From positions 1 through 48,343 of the forward strand of contig JAKQEQ010000156.1 in assembly GCA_029556545.1 (NCBI GenBank): a DNA stretch of 48,343 nt. The letters run 5' to 3'. This DNA comes from Candidatus Hydrogenedentota bacterium (GTDB lineage: Bacteria; Hydrogenedentota; Hydrogenedentia; Hydrogenedentales; JAGMZX01). The notes beneath the pieces were generated by a model. That model made no database searches. It was not told where the DNA came from and saw nothing but the letters and a program-made list of their open reading frames with translations. Both the position numbers and the translations under genes were made by a program. Positions 16,669 through 24,396 of the stretch are shown one piece after another. The first letter of the stretch is position 1. Each line of letters opens with the position of its first letter.

Positions 16669-17478
16669 ATGAACAAGATTGTCGCGATTCTGATAGTCAT
16701 TGCGGTCCTTGGCGGGGTGGCGTGGTTCACGTTCGTGTTCCAGCCGTCGCGGCTGACCTATGCGCAGATACAACAGCAGGCGGAAGCGGAAAAACGGCTG
16801 GCGATGGCGGAAACGGGCGGCGCGATCGATGCGGAAGCGCCCGAAAAGGCCCCGGACAAAGCGGCGGCGGAAAAGTGGCCTGCGGAGGCGCCCGATATGT
16901 TTCGTGTGAAGTTTGAGTGCACTAACGGCACGGTTGTCATCGAATGCCACAAGAAATGGGCGCCCCTCGGCGCGCAGCGGTTCTACGAACTGGTACGCAA
17001 GCAGTTTTTCGACGGCGCGGCCTTCTTCCGCGTTGTGCCGGGGTTCGTGGTCCAGTTCGGCATGCCGGCGGATCCGCGCGTCGGCGCGCAGTGGGTGGGC
17101 TCGGAGTTTCCCGACGACCCGGTCCTCGAGACGAACGGGCCGGGGACGGTCAGCTTCGCGTCGCGCGGCGAAAACACGCGGACGACACAGGTCTTCATCA
17201 ACCTGGGCCAGAACGCGCGGCTCGACGGGATGGGTTTTGCGCCCTTCGGCAAGGTGATCGAGGGCATGGACGTGGTGAAGGCGATCAACGCGGAATACGG
17301 GGAGCGACCGGATCAGGGCCGCATCCGCACGGAAGGCGCGTCGTACCTCAAGGCGAATTTCCCGCGTCTCGACTTCATCGAGCGCGCCACGCTGGTCCCC
17401 GTCGAGGCCGAGCCGGCCAAGGCCGCGCCCGCCGCGCCGGAGAAGGCACCCGAGGAGTCCCCACCGGCGGAGGGTTGA
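16669..17478 (+). CDS. Membrane-anchored cyclophilin-type peptidyl-prolyl isomerase
   Basis: A 269-residue protein. Residues 4-26 form an N-terminal membrane anchor or uncleaved signal, followed by a charged linker and a cyclophilin domain (about 80-240). The core FFDGAAFFRVVPGFVVQFG carries the catalytic Arg, and TTQVFINLGQNARLDGMGFAPFGKVIEGMDVV completes the active site. A C-terminal Ala/Pro/Glu-rich tail is probably disordered. It catalyses proline isomerisation during folding, most likely on the periplasmic side. AGGAG lies 9 bases before the ATG. It may be cotranscribed with the two small genes upstream (64-base gap). Confidence 0.92.
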   Translation: MNKIVAILIVIAVLGGVAWFTFVFQPSRLTYAQIQQQAEAEKRLAMAETGGAIDAEAPEKAPDKAAAEKWPAEAPDMFRVKFECTNGTVVIECHKKWAPLGAQRFYELVRKQFFDGAAFFRVVPGFVVQFGMPADPRVGAQWVGSEFPDDPVLETNGPGTVSFASRGENTRTTQVFINLGQNARLDGMGFAPFGKVIEGMDVVKAINAEYGERPDQGRIRTEGASYLKANFPRLDFIERATLVPVEAEPAKAAPAAPEKAPEESPPAEG

Positions 17479-17585
17479 AACGCCGCCGGCAATCATCGGG
17501 GTTGGAGGATTGGTGAGCGCCCGCCTGCCGCGTCGTATGCGATTGGGGCTGTCAAGGCGGGGCGAACGTCAGGGACAGGGCCAAC

Positions 17586-18377
17586 ATGGACCTCGACAGA
17601 CTTCGGCGGTTACGTTATTTCCTGCTGGATATGGACGGGACCGTGTACCTCGGCCCGCGCCCGATTCCGGGCGCGCCCGAGTTCATCCGGCACCTGCGGG
17701 ATTCGGGGCGACGCCGCCTCTTCTTCACGAACAACCCGACCCGGGACGCGGCGGCATACAGCGAGAAACTCGGGCGCATGGGCATCGAGGCCACGCCCGA
17801 GGACATCCTGACGGCGGGCGAGGCCACAGTCCGCTATTTGCGCACCCAGACGCCCTATCGGAAGCTGTACACGGTCGCGCCGGAGTCCTTCGCGGCGGAA
17901 CTCGAAGCGGCGGGTTTCGTATTGGATGACGCATCGCCGGAGGCCGTGGTGATCAGTTTCGACACGTCGTTGACCTACGCCAAGCTCGAACGCGCCTGTC
18001 TCCTGCTGAGGCAGGGGTTGCCCTACGTCGCCACCAACCCGGACAAGGTATGCCCGACGGAATATGGGTTTATCCCGGATTGCGGGGCGATTGCGGCGCT
18101 CATCGAGGCGGCGACGGGGCGGACGCCGAAGTTTATCGGCAAGCCCGACCCGGAGATGGCGCGGATGGGCATGGCGAAGATCGGCGCCGCGCCGGAGACG
18201 ACCGCGATGGTCGGCGACCGCCTGTATACGGACATGCGGATGGCCCGCGCGGCGGGCATTGCGTCGGTCCTCGTGCTCAGCGGCGAAACGACGGCTGCGG
18301 ACCTCGAGGCGGCGGAAGACGCGCCGGACTTTGTGTTTCCCTCCGTTCGGGAACTGCACCGCGCGCTGTGCGCGTAG
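17586..18377 (+). CDS. HAD-family sugar/aryl phosphatase (NagD-like, class IIA)
   Basis: A 263-residue HAD hydrolase. Motif I is LLDMDGTVYLG with nucleophile D15 and acid D17, motif II is LFFTNNPT, and motif IV is MVGDRLYTDMRMA with the Mg-binding aspartates. The conserved lysine is in the KFIGKPDPEM block. The C2-type cap between motifs II and III is typical of NagD/p-nitrophenyl phosphatase members, which dephosphorylate sugar phosphates or nucleotides in the cytoplasm. AGGGACAGGG precedes the ATG. The specific substrate is not predictable. Confidence 0.9.
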   Translation: MDLDRLRRLRYFLLDMDGTVYLGPRPIPGAPEFIRHLRDSGRRRLFFTNNPTRDAAAYSEKLGRMGIEATPEDILTAGEATVRYLRTQTPYRKLYTVAPESFAAELEAAGFVLDDASPEAVVISFDTSLTYAKLERACLLLRQGLPYVATNPDKVCPTEYGFIPDCGAIAALIEAATGRTPKFIGKPDPEMARMGMAKIGAAPETTAMVGDRLYTDMRMARAAGIASVLVLSGETTAADLEAAEDAPDFVFPSVRELHRALCA

Positions 18378-18463
18378 GCCGCCCCGCCGTTTGGCGTCGG
18401 GCGGCCCGAGCAGGGATAATGAAGCAGGTCCGGAGTCCGCGGGCCGCGAAGGAGGAACCGAAC

Positions 18464-18934
18464 ATGGCAGTGCGCGAGTTGACGCGGGAGACACGGCCGT
18501 ATTTCGTGGAGCGGCTGCAGCGGATTCACTCGGTCGAGCAGCGCCTATGGGGGACCCTGAGCCCGGAAGGGCTCATGCGCCACCTGCGCACCTCGGTCGA
18601 GATATCGCTGGGGGAAGGGCCGAAGACGCCGGGGTTGAGCATTCCCGTCGTGCGCACGGTGCTGCGCGCCCTGTTCTTCCATTGGTTCACCAAGTGGCCC
18701 GGCGGTTGGATAAAGGCCCCGGCCTCGTTTACGCCGCCCGCCGACGCGGACCTTGACCAGGAACGCGAGGCCCTATTGGGTGTTATTGACCGCTTCCTGG
18801 ACGCCGTCGACGCCGACGCGGAGCATCTCGCCCCGAACATGCTGCTCGGGCCGCAGCCGCTGGGCTATTACGGGCGCATTCACGGGGTGCATTTCGAGCA
18901 CCACTTCCGGCAATACGGCGTCGACGACGCCTGA
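18464..18934 (+). CDS. DUF1569/DinB-like putative metal-binding protein
   Basis: A 156-residue protein with an excellent ribosome site (AAGGAGG, 8-base spacing). The histidines MRHLRTS (N-terminal third) and GVHFEHHFRQYGV (C-terminus) match the four-helix DinB/DUF1569 superfamily, where such His residues bind a divalent metal. The segment LGPQPLGYYGRIHGVHFEHH is particularly diagnostic. DinB-like proteins include thiol transferases and unknowns, so no reaction is assigned. It is followed after 16 bases by the acetyltransferase gene. Confidence 0.78.
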   Translation: MAVRELTRETRPYFVERLQRIHSVEQRLWGTLSPEGLMRHLRTSVEISLGEGPKTPGLSIPVVRTVLRALFFHWFTKWPGGWIKAPASFTPPADADLDQEREALLGVIDRFLDAVDADAEHLAPNMLLGPQPLGYYGRIHGVHFEHHFRQYGVDDA

Positions 18935-18950
18935 GGTCGAGAGGTTCTTC

Positions 18951-19655
18951 ATGAGCCGCCTGCGCGAGTTTATCCGACCCAAATGGTGGTGGACCGTTTT
19001 CTGGATGCGGTTCGCCGGAACGGGCCGTTGCGGCAGATTGGCGACGCGTCTGGCCACATGGTTCGCGCCGCCGTATAAGGGACGTCGCTACCTGGCCCGG
19101 CTGCATCCGCGCGGGTTCATCTCCCCGGCGGCCGAGATTGACTTCGCAGCGCTGCGCTCGGGCGCGAACGTGTTTATCGACGACCGCGTGGTAGTCCATC
19201 GCGCGGAGGGGGCCTCGGGAACCTTTACCCTCGGGGACCGGGCAAGCCTGCACCGCGACACCATCTTCGAGATTGGGCCCGGCGGCGAGATCATCATCGG
19301 CGACGACACGCATATCCAGCCGCGATGCCTGTTTGCGAGCTATGAAGCGCCCATTCGCATCGGTCGCGAGGTGCAGATCGCGGCGCAGTGCTGCTTCTAT
19401 TCCTACGACCACTCCTTCTCGCCGGGGCGGTCCATTATGGAACAACCACTGAAGACGAAGGGCGGCATCGTGCTCGAGGACGGCGTCTGGTTCGGGGTGG
19501 GCGTGATCGTGCTTGACGGGGTGCGAATCGGCGCGGGCGCGGTGGTGGGCGCGGGCAGCGTAGTTACGCGCGACATACCCGCCAACGCCCTGGCCGTCGG
19601 CGCGCCGGCGCGGGTGGTGGGCGACCGGGGCGCTTGCGACCCCGCAACGCCATAG
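18951..19655 (+). CDS. Hexapeptide-repeat (left-handed beta-helix) O-acyltransferase
   Basis: A 234-residue protein of the LbH/maltose-O-acetyltransferase type. The C-terminal half holds hexapeptide repeats such as IGDDTHIQPRCLF and VWFGVGVIVLDGVRIGAGAVVGAGSVV. The latter precedes the classic tail ending VTRDIPANALAVGAPARVVG. The active-site His is probably in YSYDHSF. It transfers an acetyl or other acyl group from acyl-CoA to a sugar or glycan. The ATG is preceded by GAGAGG with 6-base spacing; longer in-frame starts overlap the previous gene and are unlikely. Confidence 0.88.
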   Translation: MSRLREFIRPKWWWTVFWMRFAGTGRCGRLATRLATWFAPPYKGRRYLARLHPRGFISPAAEIDFAALRSGANVFIDDRVVVHRAEGASGTFTLGDRASLHRDTIFEIGPGGEIIIGDDTHIQPRCLFASYEAPIRIGREVQIAAQCCFYSYDHSFSPGRSIMEQPLKTKGGIVLEDGVWFGVGVIVLDGVRIGAGAVVGAGSVVTRDIPANALAVGAPARVVGDRGACDPATP

Positions 19656-19702
19656 GTCCGCGTCATTCCCTGGCGCGACTGTGATGTACGCATGGGTAGA
19701 GG

Positions 19703-19708
19703 TATAAT
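19703..19708 (+). promoter_or_regulatory. Consensus -10 box upstream of the Rnk-like gene
   Basis: TATAAT is a perfect -10 hexamer 69 bases before the ATG at 19778. The -35 region (19680-19685, TGTGAT) is weak. AGGAG occurs 9-10 bases before the ATG. Confidence 0.5.
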
Positions 19709-19777
19709 AATGGCCGCACTGGCCAATGGGCGCGGGTTTGCTTCCGGCGACCTCTCATACACGAGGAGAGTGATCTC

Positions 19778-20200
19778 ATGAAACCGAGAACGATCATCAT
19801 CACCGCGACGGACCGAGACCGGTTGCGGCGGTGCATCAACGACCTGCTCTCCCGCGGCGAAGTCAAGGAAACGCGCCATATTGACGAACTGGAGGACGAA
19901 CTTGGGCGTGCGACCATTGTCGCTGACTCCAAAGAGGTGCCGCCGGACGTCATCACCATGCGCAGCAAGGTGCGCCTGCGCGACCTCGATTCCGGCGAGG
20001 AGGTGGTCTATACGCTGGTGTACCCGGCGGAAAGCAACGCCGAGAAGAATCTGATCTCCGTGCTGGCGCCCATCGGCGTGGCCATGTTGGGGTACCGTGT
20101 CGGCGACGCGATCGAGTGGGCCGTGCCGCGGGGCAAGCGGCGGCTGCGGGTCGAGGAAATTCTGTACCAGCCCGAGGCTGCGAAGGATTTTCACCTGTAG
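19778..20200 (+). CDS. rnk: Rnk/GreA-type regulator of nucleoside diphosphate kinase
   Basis: A 140-residue protein with a short N-terminal coiled region (DRDRLRRCINDLL...IDELEDEL) and a C-terminal FKBP-like GreA/GreB domain. Signature blocks are DVITMRSKVRLRDLDSGEE, YTLVYPAES, SVLAPIGVAMLGYRVGD and VEEILYQPE. Rnk proteins bind RNA polymerase near the secondary channel, lack the long GreA coiled coil, and influence nucleoside diphosphate kinase levels in known species. It stands alone with its own promoter. It lies beside the HPr-TIR locus but the composition change starts after it. Confidence 0.88.
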   Translation: MKPRTIIITATDRDRLRRCINDLLSRGEVKETRHIDELEDELGRATIVADSKEVPPDVITMRSKVRLRDLDSGEEVVYTLVYPAESNAEKNLISVLAPIGVAMLGYRVGDAIEWAVPRGKRRLRVEEILYQPEAAKDFHL

Positions 20201-20498
20201 CGGCCGGCGAACTCGCGTGTGCCTACACCCGTAAATGACATTGACCGCACCGATTGCCTTGTTTACCATGGTTGGAGTCGGGGTGTCGGCGCCGACCAGA
20301 CACACCGGGTCGTACCAGCGAGGTTCCAGTGAACGGCGTTGTGCCGCGACGGGCGCGAAACGTCTGATTTTCAAGCTCTGAGTTGACAGAAGGAATGCCA
20401 TTATTACGTCCAGAATCCGGGATCAGGATGGCGTGCGATTGCTTTGAAGCAGTCGGTACCACAAGGGGAGCACCCGCGGCCATGAGGGAGAGCCGACG
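20201..20498 (+). promoter_or_regulatory. Upstream region of the HPr-TIR operon
   Basis: About 300 bases without a gene. TTGACA at 20383-20388 is a perfect -35 hexamer, but the -10 position offers only weak matches such as TACGTC at 20405. GGGAG before ATG 20499 is a reasonable ribosome site. No copy of the nearby tRNA 3' end was found here. Confidence 0.35.
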
Positions 20499-20864
20499 AT
20501 GGGTCGTATATTCTTGCGCGTGGAAGTGAAGAACGCAAAGGGAGTTCATGCCAGACCCGCCAGCTGTATTGTGCAAGCTTGCTTACAAGTGAGTGTTGAT
20601 ATCGAGTTATGGTGTTGGGAGGGGGCTTACTATAAGATGGTGAATCCACGCAGCATTATGGCGCTGCTGACTTGTGCTTTGACGCGAGGAACCGTGTTTT
20701 ACCTATGTCTACGCGGGTGTGAGGGTGCGGACCTTGATGCAGCCGTGACGCAACTCAAGACAAGATTGGAATACGCCGGATCCAGTGGTCGCGACCTGGA
20801 AACCGGCATTACGGTCATTGATGAGCAGCAACTGCCGGAACAACTGCGAAAGGTCCTGGCATGA
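20499..20864 (+). CDS. HPr-like phosphocarrier protein
   Basis: A 121-residue protein whose first 90 residues match HPr. The phosphohistidine loop KGVHARPAS carries H17 (equivalent to His15) and R19 (Arg17). The regulatory segment NPRSIMALL places S52 at the HPr-kinase serine (Ser46), and the end of the domain (ADLDAAVTQLKTRL) fits the last HPr helix. About 30 extra C-terminal residues are unusual for HPr. In PTS systems HPr accepts phosphate from enzyme I; no enzyme I or PTS permease gene is in view. The stop overlaps the REC-TIR start as ATGA, so the two are translationally coupled. GC is lower than in neighbouring genes. Confidence 0.85.
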   Translation: MGRIFLRVEVKNAKGVHARPASCIVQACLQVSVDIELWCWEGAYYKMVNPRSIMALLTCALTRGTVFYLCLRGCEGADLDAAVTQLKTRLEYAGSSGRDLETGITVIDEQQLPEQLRKVLA

Positions 20865-21730
20865 CGGGACGCAGGCCAACAGTTCTTTTTGTCGAGGACG
20901 AGAACTACATCCGCGCGGAGTTTTCCAGAATCCTTGTACAGGAAGGCTATGAGGTCATCGATACGGACAGGCCGGATGTGGCGATAGACCGCATGGAAGA
21001 AACGCCGCAAATAGATCTGCTCATCGCTGACGTACAGATGTCGATCGAGGATTCCAAGTACCTCAGCAATATGCGAACGCAAGGCGGCAAACTCGCCGGT
21101 CTGGAGGTCGCCCGGCACTTTCGCCGTTACTATCCATCGGCGCCGGTCCTGTTCTGGACCTACTCGTATGACCGCGAGTTGCGTCTCGCGATTCGAAAAA
21201 TGGGGAACGCACACCTGGTAAGCAAGCGGGTGGAAGCCGATTTTCTCTTAGACCTGATTGCGGAGGCACTGGAGGGATACAAGGGGGGACAACGTCCGCG
21301 GGCATTCATTGTCCACGGACATGACGAGCCGTCTCTTGGCGAACTCATATCTTTTCTTAAGGAGGACTTGGGGTTCCCGGCGCCCGTCGTGTTGCGGGAG
21401 CGCGCGTCGAGCGCGCAGACGCTTATTGAACGGGTGGAGGACGAGGGTCTGAACGTCGATGTTGTATTCGTGTTGTTGACGCCTGACGACAAAGTCGTGA
21501 CGGAGGACGGGCTCGGCTTTGTATTCCGGGCTCGGCAGAACGTGTTGCTTGAACTGGGTTTCTTCTTGGGTCTGCTCGGGCGCGGCACAGGGCGCGTTAT
21601 CCTGCTGCACAAGCAGCCCGTCGAGCTGCCGTCGGACTTGGGTGGGGTGGTGACTGTGGATATCACAAACGGGGTCCGCGGCCAGGAGGCAATGTTGCGC
21701 GACGCGCTCAGCGAATGGACCGCGCATTGA
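20861..21730 (+). CDS. Response-regulator receiver fused to a TIR-like (CAP12/Pycsar-type) effector domain
   Basis: A 289-residue two-domain protein. Residues 6-140 are a CheY-like receiver with E12, D13, phospho-acceptor D57 (LLIADVQM), T100 (LFWTYS) and K122 (LVSKR) all present; a roughly 20-residue insertion follows D57. Residues 147-285 match the predicted nucleotide-binding TIR-like family of Pycsar/CAP12 effectors. It has FIVHGHDE, TLIERVE, VVFVLLTPDD, RARQNVLLELGFF with candidate catalytic E231, and LPSDLGGV. Family members cleave NAD+ when activated and cause growth arrest or death of infected cells. Here the cyclic-nucleotide sensor is replaced by a receiver, so phosphorylation may control activity (inference). 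No histidine kinase gene is adjacent; the overlapping HPr-like gene is the natural candidate partner. Confidence 0.88.
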   Translation: MTGRRPTVLFVEDENYIRAEFSRILVQEGYEVIDTDRPDVAIDRMEETPQIDLLIADVQMSIEDSKYLSNMRTQGGKLAGLEVARHFRRYYPSAPVLFWTYSYDRELRLAIRKMGNAHLVSKRVEADFLLDLIAEALEGYKGGQRPRAFIVHGHDEPSLGELISFLKEDLGFPAPVVLRERASSAQTLIERVEDEGLNVDVVFVLLTPDDKVVTEDGLGFVFRARQNVLLELGFFLGLLGRGTGRVILLHKQPVELPSDLGGVVTVDITNGVRGQEAMLRDALSEWTAH

Positions 21731-21844
21731 CCTTTACCTGTTAAAGATTACTTTCCTCCAATACCATACAAGCGGGAGCATCGAGGGGCATTTTCGGACA
21801 CCTCGTGAGAGCTGGTCGGCAACCCCGGTCATGGCGAAGGGGGG

Positions 21845-21920
21845 TGGTAGCGGCGGAGGGACTCGAACCCCCGACAGACGGATTATGATTCCGCTGCTCT
21901 ACCAACTGAGCTACGCCGCC
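21845..21920 (-). tRNA. tRNA-Met (anticodon CAT), elongator type
   Basis: The minus strand folds into a complete cloverleaf of 76 nt. It has a 7-bp acceptor GGCGGCG/CGCCGCT with a terminal G-U pair, a D-arm GCTC/GAGC, an anticodon stem GCGGA/TCCGT around loop ATCATAA (anticodon CAT), a T-arm with TTCGAGT, and an encoded CCA end. The sequence resembles elongator tRNA-Met rather than the initiator, which lacks the first acceptor pair; a lysidine-modified tRNA-Ile cannot be strictly excluded. A TATCAT -10-like box lies about 22 bases upstream (21948-21943 on the minus strand). Confidence 0.93.
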
Positions 21921-22030
21921 CCGGATGCATCGATTCGGGGGAATGATATCAAAATTATGCGGTGCTTTCCAGTGGCGAGGCGTGGGCGCGCGGCGGTACG
22001 GGCAGGCCTATCGGTCGCCGGCGCGATCGG

Positions 22031-22363
22031 CCCAAGGTTTTTCATGGGCGGGATGGCCATGCCAAGGGGGGTGAGGTTTGCAGTGCCCTGTTTCGCGCTT
22101 ACAGGGCTTGGCGTAGATGTGTGACCCTTTCCCCAGGGCGTTGCCCTGGGCTGTCATGTGGCCGCCCCGTTGGGGCGGCAAGACCGTAGGGAAATTGTTC
22201 GAGGGTTGGGGCGGCAAGACCGTAGGGAAATTGTTCGAGGGTTGCGGCGGGGCTGTCAGGTGGCCCCGTTGGGGCGGCAAGACTGTCCGAGAGAGGTAGA
22301 AAGCCTTGGGGAGTGCGTTGCCCAAGGTTTCTCATGGGCGGGATGGCCATGCCAAGGGGGGTG
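22031..22363. repeat. Repeat cluster: 43-bp direct repeats, hairpins and a 36-bp tandem repeat
   Basis: A 43-bp sequence beginning CCCAAGGTTT occurs at 22031-22073 and again at 22321-22363 with one difference. Between them lie hairpins at 22085-22107 (7-bp stem), 22132-22150 (CCCAGGGC/GCCCTGGG) and 22161-22179 (GCCGCCCC/GGGGCGGC). There is also a 36-bp tandem unit (TTGGGGCGGCAAGACC...) twice at about 22170-22241, with a partial third copy at 22269-22283. No gene is credible here. It looks like an array of dispersed palindromic elements that has accumulated downstream of the tRNA locus. Confidence 0.75.
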
Positions 22364-22396
22364 CGCATAGGGGTGTGTCAAAGGGGGTGCGAACGG

Positions 22397-22630
22397 GTGA
22401 AACAGGTGCGTTTTGACTTGCAGGGTGTTGTGATGACCGCGTTGAAGTTCAGCGAAAAGACCGGAAGGTCGCGGCAGGAAGCCGCGGCGGGGGTAACGTT
22501 ACTGGAGGCGTATCGTCTCTGCACGCGGCAATCGGTACCGCCCGAGGAGACGTCGCAGGCAGCCCCGTCGCCGGAGGATCCGAGGACCGTCGCGGCTGAG
22601 CAGGCACGGGTGGCTTCGCGCGGCGCCTGA
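22397..22630 (+). CDS. Possible small hypothetical protein
   Basis: A GTG-initiated 77-residue frame directly after the repeat cluster. It contains a plausible helical stretch (SRQEAAAGVTLLEAYRLCTR) and a low-complexity Glu/Ala/Pro tail. No clear ribosome site is present and no family is recognised. It may be a remnant or a chance frame. It is convergent with the lipoprotein gene, with a 4-base gap between the stops. Confidence 0.3.
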   Translation: MKQVRFDLQGVVMTALKFSEKTGRSRQEAAAGVTLLEAYRLCTRQSVPPEETSQAAPSPEDPRTVAAEQARVASRGA

Positions 22631-22634
22631 AGAC

Positions 22635-24239
22635 CTACGGCGCGTCGGGGGCCGCTTTGAGGCGGATGCGGAAGGGCTTGTCCGGCGTGATGGAGATATC
22701 CAGCCCCTCGCGGAGCGCGGCGCCGCTGAGATTCCCTTCGTCGGTGAGATACGTCGATTCCGCGCGCGCGGTGAACCATTCGGGGAACTGGTTCAGCCTC
22801 GGGTAGTCCAGGGGCATCCGGAAGTATTCGGCATGGCGCGGGACGTCGAAGCGGAGCCGCCCCCGCCAGGGCCAGTCGGCCTTTACCTCGAAGCAGGTGT
22901 AGCCCTCGTCGTCCAGGGCCGCGCCGACGGCCACGTCGGCGCGCCACGGCTCGACGTATGCGCCCCGGGTCTTCCACATCGCGTACATCAGCATCGTGCG
23001 CGCCCCGTTGCCGTCGCCGTGCCACCCCTCGATGACGCCCGTGTCGCGCTGTTTCTTGAGCAGGCGCTCGGCGGAATGGTCCGCCCACTCCATTGCCTCG
23101 GGGATCGGGAACCGGTTGATGAGATTGAGGCCGCTTTCGAGGGAATCGGCGATGCCGTCCGCGCCGTCGTTTTCCCAGGGATAGTCCTTGGCGGCGGGCA
23201 GGCGCGCGAGCGTGAACTCGATGGCTTCGCGGTAGCGGTCCACGTCGTCCAGCAGCGCGACGGTGGCGAAGGCGTTGTAGTCATAGCCCCAGTTATCGGT
23301 CAATTCGTCGTTGAGCACCTTGCCCTCGACCGGGTCTATCAACATGTAAAGGAGGCCGTTCTCGTTGCGGGCGACTTCGAGGATGCGGTCGAGCATGGCG
23401 TGCATGGGCTCGCGCCAGCGCGCGTGGACGTCCGGGTCCTCGTGCGCGGCGATGAAGTACGCTTCCGAGAGCCCGTTAATCACCTCGCAGCCGTGGTCGT
23501 CCATCGAGAGTTTCGGGGCGTTCGTGGGCAGGTGATGATCGAGGAAGTAGGAGGCGAGCAGGTAGGCGCGGTCCTTGTAGGCGGCGTTGCGGGTCATCCA
23601 GTAGCATCGGGAGTAGCCCTGCATGAGGTCGCCGGCCACTTCGTGCGACGCGCTCGGCAGCACGCCCACCTCGGTGTGTACGTTGCCGTGCCTCCAGATG
23701 TCGTCGAGGAGCCCGAGCATTCGCTCGGACCACGGGCTGGGCCCGAGCCATTCCGTGAGCGGGAGCAGGCCGTCCTTGACGTATTCGCTCGCGCCGAAGA
23801 TGAGGGCGTCCAAGTCCGGTTCGGACGTGCGGAAGGTCTTCGTAACGAAGTCGTAATCGTCCGGCAGCCGGTCTACGCGGTTGCAGAGGCGCTGCTCGGC
23901 TTCGAGAATGGCCGGCATGCGTTCCTCGAAGGCCCGCCGGTCGGTGAAGAGCGTGACCAGCGTCAGGAAGGGGTAATTGTCCGCCGCGCAGTCCTTGGCG
24001 TTCCAAAAGGCATCGCGGGCGAGGTTGCGCGGCAAGAGCCCCGTCTCCGGGTCGACAAACTGGAGCCAGCCCTGGCTATAGCGCCAACAGAAGAGCATGG
24101 CCTTGCGCGCCTGTTCCGCGTGGACGCTCGTCTTCGACCACACGTCGTCGCCCGCCGCGCGCGGCGTGACCGCGCAGCCCGCAAGCAACGCCGCGATGAC
24201 GGCCAGGGCCGCCGTTCGTTTCCCTCGATTGCTTCGCAT
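22635..24239 (-). CDS. Secreted lipoprotein, probable alpha/alpha-toroid fold
   Basis: A 534-residue protein with a lipoprotein signal peptide (RSNRGKRTAALAVIAALLAGC, lipobox cysteine near residue 21). The mature part is rich in aromatic and acidic helices, for example AMLFCWRYSQGWLQFVDPET, CEVINGLSEAYFIAAHEDPD, NWGYDYNAFATVALLDDVD and SLESGLNLINRFP. These resemble six-hairpin glycosidase-like or unsaturated-glucuronyl-hydrolase-like toroids, so a polysaccharide-processing role is plausible, but no catalytic residue is assigned. GGGAGGT lies 7 bases before the ATG, clearly marking this start over longer frames. It is divergent from the CYTH gene. Confidence 0.75.
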   Translation of the reverse strand: MRSNRGKRTAALAVIAALLAGCAVTPRAAGDDVWSKTSVHAEQARKAMLFCWRYSQGWLQFVDPETGLLPRNLARDAFWNAKDCAADNYPFLTLVTLFTDRRAFEERMPAILEAEQRLCNRVDRLPDDYDFVTKTFRTSEPDLDALIFGASEYVKDGLLPLTEWLGPSPWSERMLGLLDDIWRHGNVHTEVGVLPSASHEVAGDLMQGYSRCYWMTRNAAYKDRAYLLASYFLDHHLPTNAPKLSMDDHGCEVINGLSEAYFIAAHEDPDVHARWREPMHAMLDRILEVARNENGLLYMLIDPVEGKVLNDELTDNWGYDYNAFATVALLDDVDRYREAIEFTLARLPAAKDYPWENDGADGIADSLESGLNLINRFPIPEAMEWADHSAERLLKKQRDTGVIEGWHGDGNGARTMLMYAMWKTRGAYVEPWRADVAVGAALDDEGYTCFEVKADWPWRGRLRFDVPRHAEYFRMPLDYPRLNQFPEWFTARAESTYLTDEGNLSGAALREGLDISITPDKPFRIRLKAAPDAP

Positions 24240-24355
24240 GGTTGTTACCTCCCCGATTCGGCGGGCTGGTCCGCCGGCGCGGCGCGAGTTCCATGAAGAG
24301 CAGGAAACCACACAAGCCGCGCCCGACGCAAGTGCGCGCACCGGCGCGGGTCGAC

Positions 24356-24361
24356 TATACT
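24356..24361 (+). promoter_or_regulatory. -10 box of the CYTH gene
   Basis: TATACT, five of six positions of the -10 consensus, lies 36 bases before ATG 24397. It is one of several TATACT boxes at similar distances from start codons in this window. Confidence 0.45.
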
Positions 24362-24396
24362 CGATGCGCGCGTTCGGGCGCGGGGCGAGGCACACG

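Noticed and set aside
20499-20864. HPr-like gene as part of a sugar phosphotransferase (PTS) operon
   Set aside because: No enzyme I, EIIA or permease gene is present, and the coupling is to a REC-TIR effector.
20201-21920. Prophage or integrative element carrying the TIR locus
   Set aside because: No integrase, phage structural gene or flanking attachment repeat was found; only the tRNA-adjacent position and base composition hint at transfer.
22031-22363. CRISPR array
   Set aside because: Repeat units are of unequal type, spacing is irregular, the tandem 36-bp units have no spacers, and no cas genes are present.
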